Assembly (NCBI GenBank): GCA_964440495.1
Contig: CAYTSD010000004.1
Coordinates: 1 to 57,816 of the forward strand
Source: Benthortus sp964440495
Lineage (GTDB): Archaea > Thermoproteota > Nitrososphaeria_A > Caldarchaeales > Wolframiiraptoraceae
DNA length: 57,816 nt
Direction of reading: 5' to 3'
Below are positions 16,642 through 23,094 of the stretch, piece by piece. Made by a program: the position numbers and the translations under genes. The first letter of the stretch is position 1, and every line of letters begins with the position of its first letter. Below the pieces are notes generated by a model. It was not told where the DNA came from. It searched no databases and saw only the letters and a list, made by a program, of their open reading frames with translations.

Positions 16642-16667
16642 ATCGGGTTCCTGAGACTCAGGCCGAT
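16642..16667. repeat. Hairpin-forming inverted repeat
   Basis: An outer pair ATCGG/CCGAT encloses CCTGAG-A-CTCAGG, with a GTT bulge on one side. It could fold on either RNA strand. It lies about 140 bases upstream of the rpl21e start. The role is unknown. Confidence 0.4.
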
Positions 16668-16739
16668 CTCCAACACCTCAGCAGCTTCTTTTCCAATTAG
16701 CCTCTACATTGGCTGGAAGACTTTTCATGCTTTCTTTGG

Positions 16740-16768
16740 AGGTGACTTCTCTCTTTAATATGTCACCT
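16740..16768. repeat. 7-bp inverted repeat, possible operator
   Basis: AGGTGAC and GTCACCT are perfect complements separated by 15 bases. They are about 115 bases upstream of the V4R TATA element. The function is unknown. Confidence 0.4.
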
Positions 16769-16881
16769 TAACCGATAAAAATACGCCTACAAATGTTCTA
16801 AGTTCATGCTTCTCTTTCATCCTCTGCTTTTCTTACATTGAATTAATTAGAGAATTGCTTTTGAGCTATGTAATACAATAG

Positions 16882-16891
16882 TTTATAAATA
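16882..16891 (+). promoter_or_regulatory. TATA element of the V4R gene
   Basis: TTTATAAATA predicts transcription start near 16912. This lies after the first in-frame ATG (16906) and before the ATG at 16921, which decides the gene start. Confidence 0.55.
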
Positions 16892-16920
16892 AGTTTCTGA
16901 ATAGTATGTGCGTCCTTAGC

Positions 16921-17739
16921 ATGACTGTAATTAGGAAAGTTAGCTTGAGAGAGATCGTCGCTAAGCCTGCTGAAGCTCTTGACGTAGACTTTCTCCCGAA
17001 CAAGAGATTGAAGGGGATCCTGATAAGAGATATTGAGAACATTCCCGAGAACCTAAGGAAAATCACTAGAGCTATAATCGAAGAAGGGGCTAATCTCATA
17101 ATTATGAGACCCTCATCGCCTAGTGCAAGAATAGTGGATCTGCTCTACTATGTGGAGTGCCCGGAAGATACCGAGGAGGCTATAGCATCAAGAATTAGGG
17201 AGCTCAACATAGCTGAAGAGGTTTTAATCTTCGACACGCCTGACGAGAGGCTAGCCTTAAACGCCTTCTTCCCAACCCTAGTTCTAGGAAGGAGGGCGAT
17301 AATCCTTAGAGAACCCGTTTACAGCGGACTCTTCAACGGGCTTCGGGAAATTGTGACAGAAGGTGGCGCAAAAACATTCCTATACATGATTGGACTCCGA
17401 ACCGGGGAAGAGGTAGCTCACTCCCTAATGCCGATAGTGAAGAGTAAAACAATATTAGAATCTCTAGAGACATTAGGTCTAATTGGAAAGGCTTTAGGCT
17501 ACGGCGATCTAGAAAAGATTCAAGCGGTCAAAGATACTATAATTTACAGCGTTCAAGATAATTGGGAGGCCGCGGTTCTGAGAAGAAGGTATCAGACCCC
17601 ACAGTGCTACTGGACAAAAGGTTTACTGGAAGGATTCTTAGGCGAGTTAACAGGCTATAAATGGAAGGCAGAGGAAGAAGAATGTGTCGCTATGGGAAAT
17701 AAGAGATGTAGATTCACTTTAAGAAAAGAAAGCGAATAA
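16921..17739 (+). CDS. V4R (4-vinyl reductase) domain protein, probable regulator
   Basis: A protein of 272 residues when started at ATG 16921. An ATG 15 bases earlier is open, but the TATA element places the transcript start after it. The C-terminal half has the V4R pattern: FLYMIGLRTGEE, then LLEGFLGELTGYKW, and a final ECVAMGNKRCRF cysteine segment. V4R domains bind small ligands and often sit in regulators. The N-terminal 100 residues resemble an alpha/beta sensor. It is convergent with the JAMM protease gene of the ubiquitin cluster. Confidence 0.75.
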   Translation: MTVIRKVSLREIVAKPAEALDVDFLPNKRLKGILIRDIENIPENLRKITRAIIEEGANLIIMRPSSPSARIVDLLYYVECPEDTEEAIASRIRELNIAEEVLIFDTPDERLALNAFFPTLVLGRRAIILREPVYSGLFNGLREIVTEGGAKTFLYMIGLRTGEEVAHSLMPIVKSKTILESLETLGLIGKALGYGDLEKIQAVKDTIIYSVQDNWEAAVLRRRYQTPQCYWTKGLLEGFLGELTGYKWKAEEEECVAMGNKRCRFTLRKESE

Positions 17740-17815
17740 TATTCGGCTCTAGCACAGATTTACATCCCTCCATATCTTTTTAATTTACTTATGTGAGGAA
17801 AGTTACTGTATAGAG

Positions 17816-17835
17816 GCTTTCGAAAGCTTTGTTTT
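17816..17835 (+). terminator. Palindrome with T-rich tail, possible terminator of the V4R gene
   Basis: The 12-bp palindrome GCTTTCGAAAGC (17816-17827) is followed by TTTGTTTTT, in the convergent gap after the V4R stop. T-tracts alone can end archaeal transcription. Confidence 0.4.
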
Positions 17836-17840
17836 TCGGC

Positions 17841-18473
17841 TTATTCCCCACTCGGTGAGAATTTTTTCTTTATCTTCTTAAATACGCTTCCTATAGTGGT
17901 TGATGGTTCGCTGCTCTCTATCTCAGCCTCCTCCACTTCGCCTCCTCCCCGAATGTATCGCAGGTCAACCGTCTCCATCCCCTGTATTGTGCTCTCGATA
18001 ACTTTTCTTCTATGTATTCCTATTGTAATTCTTAGCGATGAGATTTCTCCTTTTCTATTGATTCTGAAGGCCTTAACCCTAAGGTCTCTAAGCTTCCTGG
18101 TTCTCGCATAAGTTACTGGGTCTACCACCATCGCTATTGCTTTGGGAAACATCATCTGGTATCTCTTCTGGGTTTCAATATCTATTGACGATAGGAAGAC
18201 GTCAAATCCTGGATGAGTGTGATACCATCCAACTATGTAAAGGCCGGGTCTCTCACGCATCAGCCATTCAGCGGTTGCGGCCATAGTTTCTTCTTGTAGA
18301 TAGACAAATGCTGAGGTAGATTTTTGGTCTCCAGTTATCGCGTCCCACACTTCGAGAACATCCTGCTTCTTGAGGTATTTCCCAACCAGTAAGCCCGCAA
18401 CCTCCCGGTCTAAATTTATCAAAGCATGTTTGATTACTTTTCCGAGAGCCAGCGGATAAATCCTAACCCTCAT
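17841..18473 (-). CDS. JAMM/MPN+ metalloprotease, Rpn11-like deubiquitinase
   Basis: A zinc isopeptidase of 210 residues. The JAMM motif is complete: E24, then H85-T-H87-P, S95 and D98 (HxHPx6SxxD). The architecture is like Rpn11/CSN5 and the archaeal JAMM1 family, with a 60-residue charged C-terminal tail ending in a basic stretch (KKIKKKF). It is divergent from the ubiquitin-like gene across 182 bases, so it is the natural candidate to trim the modifier precursor and to remove it from targets. In Caldiarchaeum the Rpn11 homologue is known to do this. A TATA element lies about 30 bases upstream of the ATG. Confidence 0.93.
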   Translation of the reverse strand: MRVRIYPLALGKVIKHALINLDREVAGLLVGKYLKKQDVLEVWDAITGDQKSTSAFVYLQEETMAATAEWLMRERPGLYIVGWYHTHPGFDVFLSSIDIETQKRYQMMFPKAIAMVVDPVTYARTRKLRDLRVKAFRINRKGEISSLRITIGIHRRKVIESTIQGMETVDLRYIRGGGEVEEAEIESSEPSTTIGSVFKKIKKKFSPSGE

Positions 18474-18500
18474 AATCCTTAGAAAAAGGTTGAAACACTT

Positions 18501-18509
18501 GAATATAAT
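18501..18509 (-). promoter_or_regulatory. TATA element of the JAMM gene
   Basis: The minus-strand sequence ATTATATTC is about 32 bases upstream of the ATG at 18473, predicting a leader of about 6 bases. Confidence 0.5.
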
Positions 18510-18522
18510 CTTGCTTAAGCGA

Positions 18523-18586
18523 GGTTTAACGCGGGTTTAAGGCGGCTCCCTAGGTATCTCCTCGATAATTTCTCGAGAATCCTCGA
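18523..18586. promoter_or_regulatory. Repeat-rich putative control region between JAMM and the modifier gene
   Basis: GGTTTAA occurs twice at 11-base spacing (18523-18529, 18534-18540). TCCTCGA occurs twice at 21-base spacing (18559-18565, 18580-18586) around the palindrome TTCTCGAGAA (18570-18579). One- and two-turn spacings suggest a protein bound on one DNA face. Confidence 0.45.
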
Positions 18587-18607
18587 AGTTTTCCAGGCAA
18601 TTAATCC

Positions 18608-18616
18608 TTATATATA
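18608..18616 (+). promoter_or_regulatory. TATA element of the ubiquitin operon
   Basis: TTATATATA predicts transcription start near 18638, about 18 bases before the ATG at 18656. Confidence 0.55.
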
Positions 18617-18655
18617 GTTCCCAACCTTCTTGGAGAGGAGCTGGGGTTTAGAGGT

Positions 18656-18916
18656 ATGAAGATTAGGGTAGTTCCAGCTGTAGGTGGTGGAAGCCCTATC
18701 GAGTTAGAGGTTTCTCCCTCGACCACTATAGGTGCGATTAGAGCCAAGGTCTGCGCCATGAAGAGGCTGCCTCCAGACACCACACGCCTAACCTATAGAG
18801 GTAGGGCGCTTAAAGACACTGAGACCCTCCAATCCCTAGGAGTACAGGATGGGGACAAGCTAGTCTTAATCACCAGAACCGTTGGGGGTTCTAGCTATGC
18901 AGGCGGAACTCCCTGA
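18656..18916 (+). CDS. Ubiquitin-like modifier precursor
   Basis: An 86-residue beta-grasp protein that aligns without gaps to residues 15-76 of eukaryotic ubiquitin (LEVSPSTTIG, LPPDTTRLTYRGRAL, TLQSLG, LVLITRTVGG). The diglycine is G77-G78, and eight residues follow (SSYAGGTP), including a second GG at 83-84, so the protein needs trimming before activation. Ubiquitin K48 and K63 correspond to R50 and D65; K29 is kept as K31. R74 matches the E1-contacting R72 of ubiquitin. The 3' end overlaps the E2 gene by 20 bases. Confidence 0.95.
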   Translation: MKIRVVPAVGGGSPIELEVSPSTTIGAIRAKVCAMKRLPPDTTRLTYRGRALKDTETLQSLGVQDGDKLVLITRTVGGSSYAGGTP

Positions 18917-19376
18917 ACTCCTCTGGCACAAGAGGCTGGCAATAGAGTATAAGCTAGTCCATGAGCATGAACCCTTATTCGACGTTGTAGCAGGAGATCT
19001 AACCCATTATAAAGGCGTACTTGTCGGTACAGGGATCTACGAGGGTGGATACTTCAAGGTGGAGATACTTCTTCCTCGGAGCTTTCCCTACGTGCCGCCT
19101 GACGTGGTCTGGTGGACGAGGATATGGCATCCCAACTTCACCGACGAGGTTCCAGCACGTATCTGCGAGTCCATATTTAAGGATGATTGGTCTCCAGCCC
19201 TCCACGTGATAACGGTCATCGAGGCTCTCAGAAACCTCCTTAACAACCCGAATCCAGACGACCCCCTAAACACTATAGCGGCCATGGAGATGAAGTTTAG
19301 ACCAGATATATTTGAGGCGAGGGTTAGACAGTATATAGAGCTCTTCGCAAGACCCGACCAAGCCCTCACAAAGTAG
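18897..19376 (+). CDS. E2 ubiquitin-conjugating enzyme
   Basis: A UBC-fold protein of 159 residues from ATG 18897; a TTG five codons earlier is possible. It shows the HPN motif (78-80), the catalytic cysteine C90 in ARICESI, a DDWSPA segment and the classical PNPDDPLN segment near residue 119. Such conservation is much nearer to eukaryotic E2s than to bacterial ones. It accepts the modifier from the E1 encoded next as a thioester and passes it on with a RING protein. It starts inside the modifier gene, so translation is probably coupled. Confidence 0.95.
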   Translation: MQAELPELLWHKRLAIEYKLVHEHEPLFDVVAGDLTHYKGVLVGTGIYEGGYFKVEILLPRSFPYVPPDVVWWTRIWHPNFTDEVPARICESIFKDDWSPALHVITVIEALRNLLNNPNPDDPLNTIAAMEMKFRPDIFEARVRQYIELFARPDQALTK

Positions 19377-19418
19377 TATAATAGTAGGTCTCTTTGATAA
19401 GAGAGTGGTTAATGGGTA

Positions 19419-20621
19419 ATGAGTGAGGGTGAAGGCTCCCCAATCCCTCGGGAGGATCGCTATGACCGACAGATGAGAATCGAGGGCTGGAGGCAGGATA
19501 AGCTCCTCAACTCAACAGTGATGATAGTTGGGGTTGGGGCAACTGGATGCGAAGTTGCGAAGAACCTGGCCTTAATGGGTGTTGGGAGATTGATACTAGT
19601 TGATAACGATGTTGTGGAAGTCTCGAATCTAAGTAGGCAGATGCTGTTTCTAGACAGGGATTTAGGTAGGCCGAAGGTCGAGGCAGCCGTTGAGAAGCTT
19701 AGAGAGATGAATCCATGGGTAAGGGTTGAAGCATTCTACAGCGATGTTAGAGAGCTTGACCTAACACTCTTCAAGGAATCAGATGTTTTATGCTCATGTC
19801 TAGATAACTGGCCTGTTAGAAGATGGCTTAACTCCGTTGCCGTTGAACTCGATAAACCGCTTATCGACGCGGCCATGGAAGGGTTCTACGCCAACCTCCA
19901 AATAGTCATACCTGGAAAGACCGCCTGCCTCGAATGCCATGGAGAAGACCTAATCCCGAAGGAGGTTCAACTTGCTGAATGCACGCTCAGAAGAAGAAAG
20001 CCTGAAGACTTGGCCTCAGACCTCAAGCAACAGGGGATAGAGATCGAGACCGAAGTAGTTGAGAAGCTATTCGAGCTTGGAATAAAGACTATCTTCGACC
20101 TAAAGTATTCGCAGGCAGATATGTTGGAGAAGCTTGACAATAGCCTCCGAGAGAGGGTTAAGGAGATTCAGGAGATTCTCAAGCCCAAGATGCCTGCGCT
20201 TCAGAGTATAGCCGCAACGATAGCTGGGATAGCCTCAACCGAGGTGATAAAACTCCTCCACGGCGGAAGTGTTGGGAAACCCATGAAAGGCCTCCTAGTA
20301 TACGATGGGGCTGCAGGAAGATTCACGAAGGTGAGGCTTGACAGAAGGGAGGACTGCTTCGTCTGCGGCGACCATGTCAGGGAGAAGGGTGTAGTATTCA
20401 CGGCGAAGCCCGGGGAAACCGTTGCGGAGCTTAAGAAGAGGATTGCTGAGAGCTTCGGCTTCCCAGACCCCGAACTCCTCTACAAGAAGTGGAAGCTCAG
20501 CGACGAGCAAACCCTAAGGCAGGTAGGCGTGAAAACAGGTGAGACTATATACGTTGAGACCAGTAGAAGGTTTACCCCCCTCCCACTACAGATAGAACTC
20601 GTGGAAGAAACAATTAATTAG
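19419..20621 (+). CDS. E1-like ubiquitin-activating enzyme with C-terminal ubiquitin-fold domain
   Basis: A 400-residue ThiF/E1-family protein. Residues 1-320 form the adenylation domain: nucleotide loop GVGATGCE (38-45), zinc cysteines C170xxC173 and C313xxC316, and a likely catalytic cysteine C188 in AECTLRRRKP. Residues of about 325-381 look like a beta-grasp ubiquitin-fold domain (PGETVAELKKRI, TLRQVGVKTGETIYV), as in eukaryotic UBA proteins, where it recruits E2. Between C188 and residue 255 is a short helical insertion replacing the large catalytic half-domain. It lies 42 bases after the E2 gene in the same operon. Confidence 0.93.
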   Translation: MSEGEGSPIPREDRYDRQMRIEGWRQDKLLNSTVMIVGVGATGCEVAKNLALMGVGRLILVDNDVVEVSNLSRQMLFLDRDLGRPKVEAAVEKLREMNPWVRVEAFYSDVRELDLTLFKESDVLCSCLDNWPVRRWLNSVAVELDKPLIDAAMEGFYANLQIVIPGKTACLECHGEDLIPKEVQLAECTLRRRKPEDLASDLKQQGIEIETEVVEKLFELGIKTIFDLKYSQADMLEKLDNSLRERVKEIQEILKPKMPALQSIAATIAGIASTEVIKLLHGGSVGKPMKGLLVYDGAAGRFTKVRLDRREDCFVCGDHVREKGVVFTAKPGETVAELKKRIAESFGFPDPELLYKKWKLSDEQTLRQVGVKTGETIYVETSRRFTPLPLQIELVEETIN

Positions 20622-20659
20622 GTTCGAGAAGCATAGCCGAGGGAGGGTGACGCAGGAGA

Positions 20660-20923
20660 TTGCCTAAGAGAATAGTTCTCGGCAAGCCGGTCAGCGTGGG
20701 GTTCTGGGATCCCTGGTCGGTTGAGGAGCCTGTTAGAAAGCCGAGGCCGAGGGAGGAGCCCCGTGAAGAGAACTTCTGCGTAATCTGCCTCTCCAAGATA
20801 GAGGAGGGGGCTCCGACGATCCAGTGCCCGCACTGTGGAGCAATCGGGCATAGAAGCTGCTTTGAGGACTGGGTTAGGCTTAAGGGGACCTGCCCTCTCT
20901 GTAAGAGACCTATAACGCTTTAG
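20660..20923 (+). CDS. Small RING-finger protein, probable E3 ligase
   Basis: An 87-residue protein: a proline- and charge-rich leader (1-38), then a zinc module CVIC, CPHC, GHRSC and CPLC. The ligands run C-x2-C-x12-C-x2-C-x4-H-x2-C-x10-C-x2-C, a C4HC3 order, with a W three residues after the sixth ligand as in E2-binding RINGs. TTG start with GCAGGAG just upstream. It ends the modifier-E2-E1-RING operon and corresponds to the small RING-finger protein known from Caldiarchaeum. It probably brings charged E2 to targets. Confidence 0.9.
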   Translation: MPKRIVLGKPVSVGFWDPWSVEEPVRKPRPREEPREENFCVICLSKIEEGAPTIQCPHCGAIGHRSCFEDWVRLKGTCPLCKRPITL

Positions 20924-20937
20924 ACATCTTTAAGGTA

Positions 20938-20947
20938 TAGTTTTTAA
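20938..20947 (+). promoter_or_regulatory. Possible TATA element of the small coiled-coil gene
   Basis: AGTTTTTAAG lies about 33 bases upstream of the GTG at 20975, so this gene may have its own promoter after the RING gene. Confidence 0.35.
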
Positions 20948-20974
20948 GCCTTATCTAAGGAGAATCTGCAAGGG

Positions 20975-21373
20975 GTGAAGCGTCTGGAGGAGAGAAGAGA
21001 GGAGGAGAAGGAAGAGGAGGAAGAAGAAGGAGTCGTTGAGATAGAGTTAAGCTATCTAGATACCCCTGGGGGTAAGAAGGTTGCAACCCTAGAGTCGGCT
21101 AAGAGTTTAGCCGACGCCATAGTGGTTTTAGATGACGCTGTATCAGAGTTGGAGGAGAAGGTGGGAAGGTTGGAGAGAGGTGAAGGGCTCGTGAAGGTGG
21201 TTGAAGAGTTCTCAGCAAGGATTACAGCAATCGAGAAGACGTTAAGTGACTTGGAGAGGAATCTTCAGACAGAGTTGGGAGACCTATCTGACAAGCTCTC
21301 AGCGCTGATAGACGCCTTCCACGAGCTGGCTGAAAGGGTTCAGAGAATAGAGGATGAGATTTCTAGGGGCTGA
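20975..21373 (+). CDS. Small acidic coiled-coil protein
   Basis: A 132-residue protein with a glutamate-rich N-terminus (residues 5-18 almost all E, R or K), a short beta-like segment (VVEIELSYLDTPGGKKVATL) and a long heptad-rich helix from about residue 45 to the end. No cysteines or catalytic motifs. GTG start. It lies 51 bases after the small RING gene and overlaps the convergent longer coiled-coil gene by 11 bases. Its function is unknown; proximity suggests but does not prove a link to the modifier pathway. Confidence 0.6.
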   Translation: MKRLEERREEEKEEEEEEGVVEIELSYLDTPGGKKVATLESAKSLADAIVVLDDAVSELEEKVGRLERGEGLVKVVEEFSARITAIEKTLSDLERNLQTELGDLSDKLSALIDAFHELAERVQRIEDEISRG

Positions 21374-22199
21374 GGAAAGCCCTCCTCATATCGGCCAGAG
21401 TCTTCTCAAGGCTCGCACGCTTCTCCTCAAGCTCCTCTATCTCGGACTCCAGCCTCCTCTTCCTCTCACTTAGAGAGGTTAACTCGCCCTTAAGCTGAGT
21501 TAGCTTACGTTCAAGCTTCGCAGCCTCCTCTTCCTTCTCCCTCATCCTCGCAAGCGAGTCCTTCAGCTCTGCTTCACGTCTCACCAGTCTTTCCAGCCGT
21601 ATCTCCCTCAGCTTGAAGTCCCTGAGCATCTCCTTCATCATGTCTGAGAGCCTGTTCCGAGCCTCTTCAAGCCCTGCCAGATAGCGTTGCTGAAGCTCAG
21701 CTATCCTGTTCTCCAGCTCGGTCTTCCTCTCCTCAAGCTCTCTGACCTCAGCCTCTCTAAGGGTAAGCTTCCTCTCCTTGGCGTCAAGCTCCTCCTTCCA
21801 CTTCCTTATCTCCTCCTTCATAACCGCTAGCTCGGTCTTCTCCTTTAGAACCCGGTTAATCTCCTGTCTAAGGGATTCACGCTCCTTGCTCAGCGACTCA
21901 ACGATGTCCTTTATCCCCTCCTGAACCGAGAGAAGCATGTTCTCATAGTAGCGTACTATCGTCAACTCTTCAGCGACTTTCTCAGCCTTCCCAATGAAGG
22001 AGTTTAGCTTTGACTCCCAGCGCTGAGGTTGAGAGGCGACCGTGGATAAGAGTTCTAGAGCCCTGTCAAGCTCGTTGTTTATCTTAGAGAGCCTGTTATC
22101 CAAGCCCTCTGTCAGATTCTTCTCTATCTCGGTTAGTCTCCCGCTAAGCCTCTCCTCAAGCTCTAGAAGCTTATCTTTCTTGCTTGTGAAGGGACTCAT
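21363..22199 (-). CDS. Long coiled-coil protein
   Basis: A 278-residue protein that is almost entirely heptad repeats rich in E, K, R and L, without membrane segments, cysteines or nucleotide motifs. A break near residues 55-90 (ASQPQRWESKLNSF) separates two coils. It may be a structural or SMC-like scaffold. Its promoter region is shared with the divergent membrane RING gene. Function not recognised. Confidence 0.6.
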   Translation of the reverse strand: MSPFTSKKDKLLELEERLSGRLTEIEKNLTEGLDNRLSKINNELDRALELLSTVASQPQRWESKLNSFIGKAEKVAEELTIVRYYENMLLSVQEGIKDIVESLSKERESLRQEINRVLKEKTELAVMKEEIRKWKEELDAKERKLTLREAEVRELEERKTELENRIAELQQRYLAGLEEARNRLSDMMKEMLRDFKLREIRLERLVRREAELKDSLARMREKEEEAAKLERKLTQLKGELTSLSERKRRLESEIEELEEKRASLEKTLADMRRAFLSP

Positions 22200-22224
22200 C
22201 TCTGCCTAGGCTAATTGATACGGC

Positions 22225-22232
22225 TATAAAAA
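22225..22232 (-). promoter_or_regulatory. TATA element of the long coiled-coil gene
   Basis: The minus-strand sequence TTTTATAG lies about 30 bases upstream of the ATG at 22199. Confidence 0.4.
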
Positions 22233-22259
22233 GGTGTTTCGGCATATCTCGAAAATCAA

Positions 22260-22273
22260 CTCTTATAAAAGAG
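22260..22273 (+). promoter_or_regulatory. TATA element inside an inverted repeat, membrane RING gene
   Basis: CTCTTATAAAAGAG has a 5-bp inverted repeat (CTCTT/AAGAG) around the TATA core. Transcription would start near 22293, which supports the ATG at 22336 as the start. Confidence 0.5.
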
Positions 22274-22335
22274 CCTGGGCTAAAGGGTTTAGAAGAGGTG
22301 CGGATGCAGGAGTGATAGTTGGTCAAGAAGAGGTT

Positions 22336-23043
22336 ATGGCCAGACTTTATAAGATAGGCGCAGGAGCAGCAGCGGTAGGCGCAATCCATATCCTAACACT
22401 GCTTCTAAGCTGGTATATCGAGAGCAATGGGAAAGTCGTTGCAGCCTTGGTTGGATATGTTTTCCCGGAGTCGCTTATATTCTCGGTGGCAGGCGGACTG
22501 ATGGCTGGAATAGGCCTCCTCATAGCATATGTGGTTAAACGGGTAATCGTCACCAAACTCGTGATAGGTGCTCTAGCAGTTATTGGAGGTGTTCTCGCAC
22601 TCTTCTCCCCCCTCTACATATACTTCTACCACATTCTTGAGCTAGGGATACGCGGGTACCCCGATATAGGTTTCTTCGCAGCAATCTTCACAGGAATAGT
22701 CCAGATAGGTGTGGGCGCTCTCGCTCTCCTCACGCCGACGAAGAGGGAGATAATACCCACAGCAGCTCCAGAGATTACGCCTACACCAGCCTTCGAGCCA
22801 GCGCCTACACCCCCTCCACCGACAACGCCTAGAACGCGGAGACCAAGGGGGCCTGCCACCGCAAGAATCGTACCCGCAACCGACATAGAAGAGGCCACCT
22901 GCAGCATATGTTATGAGCCTGTTAAGCCTGAGGATGCTGTGAAGTGTAGCGCCTGTGGGGCTATCTTCCATAGAGGATGCATCGATACATGGGTAAGCCT
23001 GAATGGGACATGCCCTGTCTGTAAGGCCGTGATAGTGGGCTAA
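22336..23043 (+). CDS. Membrane-anchored RING-finger protein, putative E3 ligase
   Basis: A protein of 235 residues from ATG 22336, which follows AAGAAGAGG; the open frame goes back to GTG 22234, but a TATA element lies in that part. There are four predicted membrane helices (about residues 8-26, 46-66, 73-97, 112-132), then a proline/threonine-rich linker (about 133-180), then a RING at 189-229 with CSIC, CSAC, IFHRGC and CPVC. The ligand order and spacing nearly match the small RING protein encoded 1.7 kb upstream, including the W after the sixth ligand. Probably a membrane-bound ligase or adaptor of the modifier system; the partner is unknown. Confidence 0.85.
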   Translation: MARLYKIGAGAAAVGAIHILTLLLSWYIESNGKVVAALVGYVFPESLIFSVAGGLMAGIGLLIAYVVKRVIVTKLVIGALAVIGGVLALFSPLYIYFYHILELGIRGYPDIGFFAAIFTGIVQIGVGALALLTPTKREIIPTAAPEITPTPAFEPAPTPPPPTTPRTRRPRGPATARIVPATDIEEATCSICYEPVKPEDAVKCSACGAIFHRGCIDTWVSLNGTCPVCKAVIVG

Positions 23044-23045
23044 GC

Positions 23046-23054
23046 CTATATAAG
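23046..23054 (+). promoter_or_regulatory. TATA element of the glycyl-tRNA synthetase gene
   Basis: CTATATAAG predicts transcription start near 23076, before the ATG at 23095. Confidence 0.45.
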
Positions 23055-23094
23055 GGCGTCCAGCCCAACCTTCTCCCAGCGGGTGTAATAGAGG

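Larger units (their letters stand above)
16502..16920. other. Gene-free interval with hairpins between rpl21e and the V4R gene
   Basis: About 420 bases hold no convincing gene. The part near 16502-16560 should contain the rpl21e promoter on the minus strand. A compact hairpin candidate is at 16642-16667 (ATCGG, a CCTG/CAGG inner stem, CCGAT). A 7-bp inverted repeat is at 16740-16768. A TATA element for the V4R gene is at 16882-16891. I see no tRNA and no C/D box pair. Confidence 0.5.
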
